Below, in pieces: positions 7,761 to 16,850 of a DNA stretch of 64,000 bases (the first letter of the stretch is position 1; the number at the start of each line of letters is the position of its first letter). Source of the DNA: Lachnospiraceae bacterium UBA7054 (GTDB lineage Bacteria > Bacillota > Clostridia > Lachnospirales > Lachnospiraceae); NCBI GenBank assembly GCA_002492725.1, contig DLAF01000013.1:22057-86056 (forward strand), read 5' to 3'. The position numbers were made by a program, and so were the translations under genes. The notes under the pieces were generated by a model that made no database searches, was not told the origin of the DNA, and saw nothing but the letters and a program-made list of their open reading frames with translations.

Positions 7761-8558
7761 TTATTTTGCCTTTCTTCGCTGCCTATAGGCTTCATATAAC
7801 AGAATGGAAGAGGCCACGGCCGCATTCAGAGATTCCACCTGTCCTTCCATGGGAAGCCTGATCCATTCGTCCGCCAAAGCCGCCGTCTCCTCCCGCAGTC
7901 CCCGCCCCTCGTTTCCGATCAAAAAGGCTGTTCCCTCTCCGTAGTCGCAGGCATCGTAATCCGCTTTTCCGGATAGGTGCGCTGCAAAAATCCGCACGCC
8001 ATGTTCTTTCAGCATCTCCACGACCGGGCCAAGCGCTTCTGCATAGAGAAAGGGCACGCGATATATGGAACCCATCGTGGATCGAATGGTCTTAGGGTTA
8101 TATAGATCCGTCGTCCTGCTGCTCATAATGACGCCGTCCGCTCCTGCCGCCTCCGCCGTGCGAAAGATCGTCCCCAGATTGCCCGGATCCTGCAGATCCT
8201 CCAATAATATAAATAACGGTTGTTTCCTTTTGGCCTTTGACAGCATTTCTTCTATATTATAAGAATACTGTCGTACCAGACATAAAATTCCCTGCGGTGT
8301 CACCGTATCCGACAGTTTTCCGAACACCTCATCGGAGACGATTTCACAGGGAAGCGCTTTTAATTTCTCCCCATACTGCGCAGAGATATGAGCCCATGCG
8401 CTCTTGGCCACAAACACCTGCGCAATCCGCTTAGCCGGCGCCTCGCCAAACAGCTTTACGCCCTCCACCACAAAGAGACCGCATCGGTCTCGCTCCTTTT
8501 TTTTCGCGAGAAGGGCTGCGGCCTCTTTAATGTATTTGTTGTGTACACTGGTTATCAT
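7761..8558 (-). CDS. TrmH/SpoU-family RNA 2'-O-methyltransferase
   Basis: SAM-dependent 2'-O-ribose methylation of rRNA or tRNA. The 265-residue protein has an N-terminal L30e-like substrate-binding domain (about 1-105) and the SPOUT catalytic domain with the three family motifs: DPGNLGTIFRTAEA, IGNEGRGL and the knot motif LPMEGQVESLNAAVASS. The target nucleotide cannot be read from sequence. The start codon overlaps the pfkA stop as ATGA, so the two genes are translationally coupled. Confidence 0.92.
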   Translation of the reverse strand: MITSVHNKYIKEAAALLAKKKERDRCGLFVVEGVKLFGEAPAKRIAQVFVAKSAWAHISAQYGEKLKALPCEIVSDEVFGKLSDTVTPQGILCLVRQYSYNIEEMLSKAKRKQPLFILLEDLQDPGNLGTIFRTAEAAGADGVIMSSRTTDLYNPKTIRSTMGSIYRVPFLYAEALGPVVEMLKEHGVRIFAAHLSGKADYDACDYGEGTAFLIGNEGRGLREETAALADEWIRLPMEGQVESLNAAVASSILLYEAYRQRRKAK

Positions 8559-9523
8559 AGGATCTTTGACATCTCATAGGGATAATCCGGAATCCCCTTT
8601 TCCATGTTCAAAGCCTCCTCGATGTCAAAATCCATAAACTCACCGTGCTGGTATCCGACTACCCTGTTTGTCTTGCCCTCACAGAGAATATCCGCCGCAT
8701 AGCAGCCCATGATCGAAGCATAGTAGCGATCTTTACAGGTAGGCGACCCGCCTCGCTGCATGTATCCTAAAATCGTGGCCCTAGTCTCAATACCCGTCGC
8801 CGCCTCAATCCTTCTCGCCATGGAAGTGGAATGCCCGATACCCTCCGCGTTGATGATCAAATGATGGGTCTTTCCGCGCTTTCTGTTGGCAATGATATTA
8901 TTAATGATCTGCTGTTCATTGAAATCATATTTTTCCGGAAGCAAAATATCTTCCGCCCCGTTGGAGATACCGCACCAAAGTGCGATATAACCCGCGTTTC
9001 TGCCCATAACTTCGATGATGCTGCACCGCTCATGGGAGGACGAGGTATCTCTCACCTTATCAATGGCCTGCATCGCCGTATTGATGGCCGTGTCGAAACC
9101 AATCGTATATTCCGTACAGGCAATGTCCAAATCAATGGTTCCCGGTATACCGATGGTATTGATCCCGTGTCTGGAAAGTGCCTGCGCGCCACGGTAAGAG
9201 CCGTCGCCGCCGATGACCACCAGACCGTCAATACCGTGCTTATGGCAGATATCAGCGCCCTTCTTCTGCCCTTCTTCCGTGCGGAACTCATGACAGCGGG
9301 CCGTGCCCAGGATCGTGCCGCCCCGCTGGATCGTGTCCGACACCGTCCACTTTTCCATATCGATAATTTCTTCGTTCAGGAGACCCTGATATCCCTTTTT
9401 GATCCCCTTGACCTTGACTCCGTTAGCGATTGCCTTTCTGACCACCGCACGAATCGCCGCATTCATGCCCGGCGCATCGCCGCCGCTGGTCAAAACACCG
9501 ATTGTCTTAATCTGCTTCGCCAT
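8555..9523 (-). CDS. pfkA: ATP-dependent 6-phosphofructokinase
   Basis: Commits fructose-6-phosphate to glycolysis. The protein (322 residues from the ATG at 9523) shows GVLTSGGDAPGMNAAIR, the GGDGSYRGA loop typical of ATP-using (not PPi-using) enzymes, GTIDLDI in place of the usual GTIDNDI, TIGFDTA, and MGRNAGYIAL. Start choice is open: the ATG at 9523 has a poor ribosome site, while a TTG at 9580 has AGAGG at good spacing and would add 19 residues, but only about 10 bases then separate it from the predicted transcription start. Confidence 0.93.
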   Translation of the reverse strand: MAKQIKTIGVLTSGGDAPGMNAAIRAVVRKAIANGVKVKGIKKGYQGLLNEEIIDMEKWTVSDTIQRGGTILGTARCHEFRTEEGQKKGADICHKHGIDGLVVIGGDGSYRGAQALSRHGINTIGIPGTIDLDIACTEYTIGFDTAINTAMQAIDKVRDTSSSHERCSIIEVMGRNAGYIALWCGISNGAEDILLPEKYDFNEQQIINNIIANRKRGKTHHLIINAEGIGHSTSMARRIEAATGIETRATILGYMQRGGSPTCKDRYYASIMGCYAADILCEGKTNRVVGYQHGEFMDFDIEEALNMEKGIPDYPYEMSKIL

Positions 9524-9596
9524 ACCGTATCCCATACCTTTCTGCCACGCCGGACATCCCGTTTCCTGCCCGTAAGACAAAATTTTCCTCTTTCTT

Positions 9597-9625
9597 ATTT
9601 TATCCTATTAAAGTAAGTTTTTCAA
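9597..9625 (-). promoter_or_regulatory. Promoter of pfkA
   Basis: TTGAAA (9625-9620), 17-bp spacer, TAAAAT (9602-9597). It places the transcript start near 9590, so pfkA and the TrmH-type gene form a unit separate from dnaE. Confidence 0.7.
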
Positions 9626-9646
9626 TATTTTTTAAGCCATGTCCAG

Positions 9647-9794
9647 CAAACAGAATGTCGCAATCTCAAGGAGCCCCTCAAAATGCACCGGTACTTAGCG
9701 AGGTAAAGAGTTGCTTTGCAACTCTCGAGCTTAGTATCCGCTGTGCATTTTGCGGAGCGAAAGCGCGGCGACGGAGATTGTGACATGCCGCTTG
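9647..9794 (-). repeat. Nested 148-bp palindrome between dnaE and pfkA
   Basis: Imperfect outer arms of 21 bases (9647-9667 with 9774-9794, 17 pairs plus wobbles), a perfect 9-bp inner stem (AAAATGCAC 9680-9688 with GTGCATTTT 9743-9751), and a central hairpin AGAGTTGC/GCAACTCT around 9708-9725. Two of the outer mismatches become G-U pairs only in minus-strand RNA. It starts 8 bp after the dnaE stop. It could be a dnaE terminator, a structured RNA, or a miniature palindromic mobile element. Confidence 0.6.
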
Positions 9795-9802
9795 CGTCCG
9801 CC

Positions 9803-12800
9803 TTACACAACTTTGACATTCCCCTCCCCAAACGCCTTCTGCAGTCTTTCCACCAGCATCCCGTCCGCCGCCACATTCCAATTGGCAGACAGGGGATTCA
9901 TGGCCTTCGGGTTCTCCACGTAGATCACCACGCTGTCCCTTCCCTCCGACTCGCGCAGGATGGAAAAGACCTCTTCCCGTTTTGCCTCGTAAGCTTCTTT
10001 GGTGGGAAATTTGATCCACAGTTTTCTCGGCACCTGTTCAAAAGGCGTGATCTGCTCACAGACCAGCTTCGCGTCCTTGTCCTCCTCGAGGGAGACGCGT
10101 CCTTTGACAAAGACCTTGCCATCCTCAACAATGCTATTGCCGTACCGTTCATAATCTTTTGGAAAAACAATCACTTCTACAGAGCCGACCAAATCCTCCA
10201 CTTGCAAAAAAGCCATCACCTTCTCGTTTTTCGTGTACTTGATTTTCTTCTCCACGATCATACCGCCGATTGTGACCCTGGTGCCATCCTGTACGCGGGT
10301 GTCGCCTGTCTCCTCATTCCACACAAAATCAGCCGTGGTGTTGGTGATATGTTTCTTCCAAAGCTCCTGATATTCTTCCAGCGGATGGCCGCTGATATAG
10401 ATGCCGAGCACCTCCTTTTCAAAAGCCAGTTTCATTTCCTTCGAGTATTCCCCCACATCGGGAAGACTCACGCGAAAATCCGCCTTTTCCTCCTCATCTG
10501 CGATATCAAAGAGAGAAATCTGCCCCGCCAGATTATTCTTGCGGTTCTGCTGGATGCCGTCTATCACCTGTAAGTACACGCTTAAAAGCTGCTTTCTCGT
10601 GCCGCCCAGGCTGTCCATGGCGCCCGCCTTGATAAAGTGCTCGATAATGCGCTTATTCATGTCGCGATCCGTCACACGGGTCACAAAATCCCCCAGGTTC
10701 CGATATGGCCCTCTGGCTTCGCGCTCCGCCACCACCGCGTCGATCACGGGCCGTCCCACGCTCTTGATGGCAGAAAGGGCATAACGAATCTGTCCGTTTG
10801 AAACGGAAAATCCGTTCGCACCCACATTGATGTCCGGAGGCAGAATCTGGATCCCCATGCTTCTGCTTGTCATGATATACTCTGCCACCTTGCCGGGATT
10901 GTCGATTACAGAAGTCATCAGGGCCGCCATAAACTCCACGGGATGATAGTATTTCAGATAGGCCGTCTGGTAGGCAACCACCGCATAGCAGGCTGCATGG
11001 GACTTATTGAAGGCATACTTGGCAAAATCCATCATCGTATCGTAGATGTGATCCGCCACCTTCGCGTCGATGCCATTCGCCACACAGCCGGGTACGCCCT
11101 CCTCGGGATTTCCGTAAGTGAAATTCTTCCGCTCCTGCTCCATCACATACTGCTTTTTCTTACTCATCGCGCGGCGCACCAGATCGCTTCGGCCCATCGT
11201 GTAGCCGCCAAGTTCCCGCACAATCTGCATCACCTGCTCCTGATACACGATACAGCCGTAGGTGGGCGCCAGGATCGGTTCAAGCTGCGGGCAGTCGTAA
11301 GTCACCGTCTCCGGGTGGTTCTTTCCCATGATGTATTTGGGGATAAAGTCCATCGGCCCCGGTCGGTAGAGCGAAATGCCGGCGATCACATCCTCGAGGC
11401 TCTGGGGCTTCAGCTCCTTCATAAAGCTTTTCATACCGCCGCTTTCCAGCTGGAACACGCCGTCCGTCCGCCCCGTCCCCAGGGAAGCCAGCACCGCCTT
11501 ATCATCGTAATCAATGGCATCGATATCGATGTCGATTCCTTTGCTCTCCTTCACCAGCCGCACCGCATTCTGGATCACCGTCAGCGTCCGAAGGCCCAAA
11601 AAGTCCATTTTCAAAAGCCCCAGCTCCTCGATGGTAGTCATCGGAAACTGGGTGGTGATGGAACCGTCGGCGCCGCGGGAAAGCGGCACAAACTCGTCCG
11701 CCGCCTCCGGGCAGATCACCACACCCGCCGCGTGCATGGAAGTGTGCCTGGGCAGTCCCTCCAACCTTCTGCACATATCGATCAGGCTGTGCACCTGTTC
11801 ATCCTCCTCGTAGAGACTCTTAAACTCCGGATTCATCTCCAGGGCGCGGTCAATGGACACGCCCTGATTCTGCTCAACGGGTATCATCTTCGCGAGACGG
11901 TCCACATAGGCGTAGGGCAGATCCATCACTCTGCCCACATCACGGATTACGCCCTTGGCCGCCATCGTACCGAAGGTGACAATCTGCACCACCCTGTCGC
12001 TGCCATATTTTTGACCAACATAGTCAATTACTTCCTGTCGTCTCTCAAAACAGAAGTCCACGTCAATATCGGGCATGGAAACACGCTCGGGATTGAGAAA
12101 CCGCTCAAAGAGCAGATTGTATTTGATGGGGTCGATATTGGTGATTTTCAGACAGTAGGAAACAATGCTGCCCGCCGCCGAACCTCTGCCCGGCCCCACC
12201 GCAATCCCGTTCTCGCGGCAGTAATTAATATAATCCCACACGATCAGAAAATAGTCCACAAAACCCATATTCCTGATCGTGTCAAGCTCATAGCGCAGAC
12301 GCTCCTGCAGGATGCCGTCATCGTCAGGATAACGCTCCTTCATGCCGTCCTGACATAACTTATTTAAGTAAGTCCAGGAGTCGTACCCCTGCGGCGCGTC
12401 GTAACGCGGCACCTTATAATTGCCAAACTCGATCTCCACATGACAACGGTCAGCAATCCGCTGGGTATTCTCCACCGCCTCCCACGCGTAGGGAAAAAGC
12501 CCCTTCATCTCCTCCTCGCTCTTGACATAGTACTGGCCGCCCTCGTAGCGCATACGATCCTCATCGGCCACCTTTTTCCCCGTCTGCAGACAGAGCAGCA
12601 CATCGTGTGGCTGAGCGTCTTCCGCATAAGTATAGTGCACATCATTGGTGGCAACCAGGGGAATATCCAGCTCTTTGCTCATGCGAAGAAGCACGGAATT
12701 GACCGACTGCTGCGCCGGAATCCCGTGATCCTGTAATTCCAAAAAATAATTATCCTTTCCAAAAACAGCCTGATACTTTAAGGCCGCCTTTTTCGCCTCC

Positions 12801-13258
12801 TCTACAAGCCCCTTTTGGATATAGCGGGGCACCTCCCCCGCAAGGCAGGCGGAAAGTGCGATAATGCCCTCATGATACTGCTCCAAAACTTCCATATCCA
12901 CACGCGGCCTGTAATAATACCCTTCCGTGAAACCCTTACTGACAATCTTTACCAGATTGGCATAACCCGTGTTATTTTCCGCCAGCAGCACCAGATGATA
13001 ATAGCGGTCCTCGCCGCCGGTTAACTCCCTGTCAAAGCGGGAGTGGGGCGCCACATAGACCTCGCAGCCGATGACGGGATTGATCCCCGCCTCCTTCGCC
13101 GCCTTATAAAAATCAACGACACCGTACATGACGCCGTGATCGGTGATCGCCGCGCTGTCCATCCCCAGCTCTTTCACATACCTCACATACTCTTTGATTT
13201 TGTTGGAACCGTCCAGGAGACTGAACTCCGTATGGACGTGGAGATGCGCAAATGCCAT
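9803..13258 (-). CDS. dnaE: DNA polymerase III alpha subunit, DnaE type
   Basis: Replicative or lagging-strand DNA polymerase, 1151 residues. Order of parts: N-terminal PHP domain (HLHVHTEFSLLDG at residue 5 on), the C-family polymerase core with the metal-binding PDIDVDF motif and GPGRGSAAGS, the finger/tau-binding part, helix-hairpin-helix, and a C-terminal OB fold (GGMIVEKKIKYTKNEK). In Firmicutes it works with PolC. The length is normal and no frame break is seen. It has its own consensus promoter. Confidence 0.96.
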   Translation of the reverse strand: MAFAHLHVHTEFSLLDGSNKIKEYVRYVKELGMDSAAITDHGVMYGVVDFYKAAKEAGINPVIGCEVYVAPHSRFDRELTGGEDRYYHLVLLAENNTGYANLVKIVSKGFTEGYYYRPRVDMEVLEQYHEGIIALSACLAGEVPRYIQKGLVEEAKKAALKYQAVFGKDNYFLELQDHGIPAQQSVNSVLLRMSKELDIPLVATNDVHYTYAEDAQPHDVLLCLQTGKKVADEDRMRYEGGQYYVKSEEEMKGLFPYAWEAVENTQRIADRCHVEIEFGNYKVPRYDAPQGYDSWTYLNKLCQDGMKERYPDDDGILQERLRYELDTIRNMGFVDYFLIVWDYINYCRENGIAVGPGRGSAAGSIVSYCLKITNIDPIKYNLLFERFLNPERVSMPDIDVDFCFERRQEVIDYVGQKYGSDRVVQIVTFGTMAAKGVIRDVGRVMDLPYAYVDRLAKMIPVEQNQGVSIDRALEMNPEFKSLYEEDEQVHSLIDMCRRLEGLPRHTSMHAAGVVICPEAADEFVPLSRGADGSITTQFPMTTIEELGLLKMDFLGLRTLTVIQNAVRLVKESKGIDIDIDAIDYDDKAVLASLGTGRTDGVFQLESGGMKSFMKELKPQSLEDVIAGISLYRPGPMDFIPKYIMGKNHPETVTYDCPQLEPILAPTYGCIVYQEQVMQIVRELGGYTMGRSDLVRRAMSKKKQYVMEQERKNFTYGNPEEGVPGCVANGIDAKVADHIYDTMMDFAKYAFNKSHAACYAVVAYQTAYLKYYHPVEFMAALMTSVIDNPGKVAEYIMTSRSMGIQILPPDINVGANGFSVSNGQIRYALSAIKSVGRPVIDAVVAEREARGPYRNLGDFVTRVTDRDMNKRIIEHFIKAGAMDSLGGTRKQLLSVYLQVIDGIQQNRKNNLAGQISLFDIADEEEKADFRVSLPDVGEYSKEMKLAFEKEVLGIYISGHPLEEYQELWKKHITNTTADFVWNEETGDTRVQDGTRVTIGGMIVEKKIKYTKNEKVMAFLQVEDLVGSVEVIVFPKDYERYGNSIVEDGKVFVKGRVSLEEDKDAKLVCEQITPFEQVPRKLWIKFPTKEAYEAKREEVFSILRESEGRDSVVIYVENPKAMNPLSANWNVAADGMLVERLQKAFGEGNVKVV

Positions 13259-13320
13259 GTTGGTGTCCTTCCCAAATATCTTGTGTAACTGCCGTTTTCC
13301 GTATCTTTGCCGTCTTGTTT

Positions 13321-13349
13321 ATTATAGACTGCCGGGAAGAAACAGTCAA
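13321..13349 (-). promoter_or_regulatory. Promoter of dnaE
   Basis: TTGACT (13349-13344), 17-bp spacer, TATAAT (13326-13321): a near-perfect housekeeping promoter, just downstream of the ABC permease stop and about 60 bp before the dnaE ATG. Confidence 0.8.
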
Positions 13350-13355
13350 ACACAT

Positions 13356-14045
13356 CTACATCACATCCCGCAGCTCCACCCGCCATACCGACAGCCAGAC
13401 AGACGCCACGGCCGCCGCAAACAGAGCGGCGTAAAAGGTCATATTATTCACCAGCGTCACCGATCCGATCTGCCCCTGCGTAAAACAGACGATGATGACC
13501 GCCGCGACGATGGCCGCCTTCGAAGACTTCATTTTCATCCCGACGGGAAGTGTAATAAAGCTGATACTCACCATCGCCGCGGAAGAGAAAATGGCGTCCA
13601 GCCAAAACGATGGTTCTCCGACCAAAAGTCCCTCTGCGCTGATGCCCGTAAAGGACTTAGTCAAAATCAGTCCAAAATAGAGCAGCGCCTTACTTGCCGC
13701 CATCGCTGCAAAATTAAAGATCCATACCGCAAAAACCTTAGACAAAATGATCTTGCTGAGGCTGATCGGATAAGAAAACATCAGGTTGATCGTCTTCTTT
13801 TCGTATGCGCCAACGATGTAAGCCGCGATCATCACGCCCGTAAAGACCATGTATGACATATGGACAACCAGCGTCACAGAAGCGTTCAGCATACTTTTTC
13901 CATACGCCTCTACCGTCTCCGCCGTCTCCATTTCCCGCGCCGTCATCAGCATGAACAGCATAAGGATCGCTGTGGTGATGACCGCAATGCGGATATGTTT
14001 CAAAATGTTATTCTTCTTCCATTCTAATCTGACCAGTTTTAACAT
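13356..14045 (-). CDS. ABC-2 type transporter permease
   Basis: Membrane part of an ABC exporter, 229 residues with about six hydrophobic helices (first at 20-36, last at 205-220). The hydrophilic N-terminus MLKLVRLEWKKNN is typical of bacitracin/lantibiotic-resistance type permeases. It pairs with the ATPase just upstream and is the last gene of the long signalling operon. Substrate unknown; self-protection against a peptide antibiotic, or export of an envelope component, is the usual role of relatives. A hairpin of the AGAGAATG family sits between it and the ATPase gene. Confidence 0.8.
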   Translation of the reverse strand: MLKLVRLEWKKNNILKHIRIAVITTAILMLFMLMTAREMETAETVEAYGKSMLNASVTLVVHMSYMVFTGVMIAAYIVGAYEKKTINLMFSYPISLSKIILSKVFAVWIFNFAAMAASKALLYFGLILTKSFTGISAEGLLVGEPSFWLDAIFSSAAMVSISFITLPVGMKMKSSKAAIVAAVIIVCFTQGQIGSVTLVNNMTFYAALFAAAVASVWLSVWRVELRDVM

Positions 14046-14065
14046 ATTTCCTCCTTCTCATCCAT

Positions 14066-14097
14066 GCAGAGAATGTTGCATTTCAAGCATTCTCTTG
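14066..14097 (-). repeat. AGAGAATG-type hairpin, copy 2
   Basis: Same borders and outer stem as the 5.3-kb copy (GC-AGAGAATG ... CATTCTCT-TG) with an inner stem TTG/CAA replacing CCC/GGG. It lies in the short spacer between ABC ATPase and permease, ending about 20 bp before the permease start, where it could tune the ratio of the two proteins. Confidence 0.5.
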
Positions 14098-14115
14098 AGT
14101 GAGACTTAGTACTTC

Positions 14116-15030
14116 TCACTCTGCCTTCCCGGTTAATTTCAAAAAATAATCCTCCAGCGTCTCGGTCTTTCTCCCAAGTGAAGTCACGGCCGCCTCATTT
14201 ACGGCCATCGTCTTCGCGATCTCCTCCACTGTGACACGATTGTCATAAATACGGATCATCCCGCCGTCAAGTACCTTAAAATTAGAAAGTCCCAGCCGAT
14301 CGGCCAGCACATAGGCCGCCCGTTCCGGATTTTGCACGGAAAGTTCGATGTAGGCAAGACTCATCTCTTCAATCTCTTTTAGGCCGATCTCCTTTTTCAT
14401 CCTTCCCTGATGAATGATTCCAATCGTATCCGCCATGCTCTCGATCTCCGAGAGAATATGGGAGGAGACTAAGATCGTCGTCCCCTGCTCCGTGCACAGC
14501 ATCCGCAGCAAATCACGAATTTGCTTCATGCCCGCCGGATCCAGGCCATTGGTCGGTTCATCGAGGATCAGCAGCTCTGGTTTACATAAAATCGCTCTGG
14601 CAATTCCCAGACGCTCCTTCATTCCCAGGGAATAATTTTTGACAGGCTTTTGTGCCGCCTCCGCAAGTTCCAGCATCTCAAGCGCCTTTGCCACGCTCCC
14701 ATGCTGATAATACCCCATGTACTCACAGTGCATCTGCAGATTCTCATATCCCGTCATATGTTCGTAAAAGGTAGGAAACTCAATGATACTCCCCATCCGC
14801 CTGAACACCTCATACGACTGCGGCGTAAGCGGCTTTCCGAAAAGCTCGATTTCCCCTTGCGTCGGCTTCCAAAGATTCATGATCATTTTCATGACCGTCG
14901 TCTTGCCCGCGCCGTTGGGGCCCAAAAACCCGTAAATTTCTCCCTTTTTGACGTGCATATCCACGTCTTTCACCAACTCTTTGCCGCCAATGATCTTAGT
15001 CAGGCGGCTGGTTTGTAAAATGAATGACAT
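14116..15030 (-). CDS. ABC transporter ATP-binding protein (bacitracin/lantibiotic-resistance type)
   Basis: Powers the ABC-2 permease encoded next. The 304-residue protein shows Walker A GPNGAGKTT, the signature SLGMKERLGIAR, Walker B LLILDEPTNGLDP and the H-loop SSHILSE, followed by a C-terminal regulatory extension of about 80 residues usual in BcrA-like ATPases. I chose the ATG at 15030, which follows AAGGAGG; the frame is open 55 codons further upstream but lacks a site there. About 170 bp separate it from the kinase gene; no promoter is obvious in that gap. Confidence 0.9.
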   Translation of the reverse strand: MSFILQTSRLTKIIGGKELVKDVDMHVKKGEIYGFLGPNGAGKTTVMKMIMNLWKPTQGEIELFGKPLTPQSYEVFRRMGSIIEFPTFYEHMTGYENLQMHCEYMGYYQHGSVAKALEMLELAEAAQKPVKNYSLGMKERLGIARAILCKPELLILDEPTNGLDPAGMKQIRDLLRMLCTEQGTTILVSSHILSEIESMADTIGIIHQGRMKKEIGLKEIEEMSLAYIELSVQNPERAAYVLADRLGLSNFKVLDGGMIRIYDNRVTVEEIAKTMAVNEAAVTSLGRKTETLEDYFLKLTGKAE

Positions 15031-15201
15031 TTCGCTGCCTCCTTTCTCGGACATCGAATGTTCCCGATTCCATGTCCTGTCCTTCATGATAGCGGCTGCG
15101 ATTTTCAAAACTCTTGCGGGATTCTTACAAATTTCTTTCGAAAGGCAATTGACTTCTTGGAATGCCGCATTGAAACAAGATGACATAAATGTCATTTGTA
15201 A

Positions 15202-16143
15202 TCATGATTGCATTACCCGTTTTAATGTGACCGTAAATACCGTCCTCACATGCGGCTCGCTCTCCAGCGTAAGATCCCCGCCCATCTGCTCCGCCAGCTT
15301 TTTGGCGATTGTAAGCCCCAGGCCGTTTCCCTGCACGCTGCGGCTGCGGCTGTCCTCCATGGTAAAAAGCCGCTCAAACACGCTCCGGGCAAACGCGCCG
15401 TCGATTCCCTTACCCCGATCAACCACGTCGATGTACGCCGTCCGTTCATCCGTTCGCAAAAAAAGGCCCAGATAGTTTCCTTCTGCGCCATATCGGATTA
15501 CATTGGAGATCAAATTGGATAGAATGCGCTGCAAAGCCTCCTGGTTTCCCTGCACATAGACAGGTTCTTCCGGCAGCTTGACTTCCACCCGAAAAGCCGC
15601 TTTCGTCAATATCTCATAAAAGTCAAGGACGCCCTCGCGGCACACCTCGCAGATATCCAGGCGAGAAAGCGTCAGCTGCGTATCACCTGCCTCCAGTTTT
15701 GCCAAAGAAAAAAAGCTGTCGATCAATTCCATCAGCGCCTTGGCCTTCTGCTCCGCCTTCCGAAGCATTTGCAGATTCGCCTGCTGCTCCGATTCCGCTG
15801 TCTTTTTCAGGTCCGCCTGTTGAACCGCTCCCGCCTGCGTCTCCAAAGCCGTCTCTCCCCTGGTCCGCATGATTTCCAGATATCCTCGGATCACGGTCAG
15901 GGGTGTCTTTAAATCATGAGAAATATTGGACAGCATTTTACGGGAGGCAATTTCAGAACGGCGAAACACCGCCTCCGTCTTTGCCTTCTCATCCAGCAGT
16001 CGGTTGACCTGCGCCGCCAGCTCCTTAAGTTCCTTATTGTCAGTAAAAACCATCACGCGCTCATTGCTGCCCTCGTCCAAAATGGATTTCAGCTGTTGAT
16101 GAAGTTCGCGTATCTCTCCCTGCACCTTTTTTACAAACATCAC
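15202..16143 (-). CDS. Sensor histidine kinase lacking a membrane anchor
   Basis: Partner of the OmpR-type regulator it overlaps by 4 bp. The 313 residues hold an N-terminal coiled coil, the phospho-acceptor motif SNISHDLKTPLT (His 76), and a full HATPase domain (NLISNVIRYG, VDRGKGID, GNGLGLTIAKKL). Related kinases beside bacitracin-type ABC genes usually begin with one or two transmembrane helices; here none is visible. Between the two helices of the dimerisation domain there is an Ala/Gln/Glu-rich stretch (about residues 95-124) that I take to be an insertion. The signal may be sensed through the ABC transporter or the upstream proteins. Confidence 0.88.
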   Translation of the reverse strand: MMFVKKVQGEIRELHQQLKSILDEGSNERVMVFTDNKELKELAAQVNRLLDEKAKTEAVFRRSEIASRKMLSNISHDLKTPLTVIRGYLEIMRTRGETALETQAGAVQQADLKKTAESEQQANLQMLRKAEQKAKALMELIDSFFSLAKLEAGDTQLTLSRLDICEVCREGVLDFYEILTKAAFRVEVKLPEEPVYVQGNQEALQRILSNLISNVIRYGAEGNYLGLFLRTDERTAYIDVVDRGKGIDGAFARSVFERLFTMEDSRSRSVQGNGLGLTIAKKLAEQMGGDLTLESEPHVRTVFTVTLKRVMQS

Positions 16144-16850
16144 GCATCTCCCAACTTATAGCCGATTCCCCAGACCGTCAGTACATACCGTGGACTGCGC
16201 GGGTCTTCCTCTATCTTGTTCCGCAGTCTGCTGATATGCACGTTCACGGCGTTTTCATCCCCGCAGTACGCATCCTGCCATACAAGGGAATAAAGCTGCT
16301 CTTTGGTATATACCTTCTTCGGATTCTGCAGAAATAATTTCAGGATCTCAAATTCCTTCGCCGTCAGTTCAATGGCTTGTTCTCCTTTTTTTACCGTGTA
16401 ATCGTTCAGATTCATGGTCAGCTCCCCTGCCGTAAGGACAGAAGGCTCTCGTGCTGCCTGCTCCACGGCTGCGCCGTCATACTGCATCGTCCTTCTAAGG
16501 GCCGCCTTGATCCGGGCCAGCACCTCTACCACAGAGAACGGCTTGGTGATATAATCGTCCGCTCCAAGCCCCAGCCCCAGCGTCTTGTCACTCTCTGAAT
16601 CCCTGGCGGAGAGAATGATGATCGGCACATAACTTTTTCCCCGAATATGCTGCATCACGCCCATGCCGCTTATCTTCGGAATCATCAGATCCAAAAGGAC
16701 CAGGTCAAAGGGCTTATCGTCAAACATAGTGCAGGCGTGCTGACCGTCAAGGGCGCACGCCACCTCAAAGTTTTCCGTCTCCAGATAGTTTTTTAACATT
16801 TCGCTGATCTCAGCGTCATCCTCCACAAGAAGGATTTTATATGGGTTCAT
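16140..16850 (-). CDS. OmpR/PhoB-family response regulator
   Basis: 236-residue regulator: receiver domain with the acidic pair EDD (10-12), the phospho-acceptor Asp near residue 54 (LVLLDLMIP) and Lys in ITKPF, followed by a winged-helix DNA-binding domain (ELTAKEFEILKLF, then DENAVNVHISRLRNKI). It overlaps both neighbours by 4 bp (ATGA at each junction), so kinase, regulator and HD-GYP protein are tightly coupled. Likely targets are the ABC genes downstream or the operon itself. Confidence 0.95.
   Translation of the reverse strand: MNPYKILLVEDDAEISEMLKNYLETENFEVACALDGQHACTMFDDKPFDLVLLDLMIPKISGMGVMQHIRGKSYVPIIILSARDSESDKTLGLGLGADDYITKPFSVVEVLARIKAALRRTMQYDGAAVEQAAREPSVLTAGELTMNLNDYTVKKGEQAIELTAKEFEILKLFLQNPKKVYTKEQLYSLVWQDAYCGDENAVNVHISRLRNKIEEDPRSPRYVLTVWGIGYKLGDA

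Noticed and set aside
10943..12358. 471-codon open frame on the plus strand
   Set aside because: It is antisense to dnaE, has histidine- and arginine-rich composition with no domain, and no ribosome site; a by-product of dnaE codon bias.
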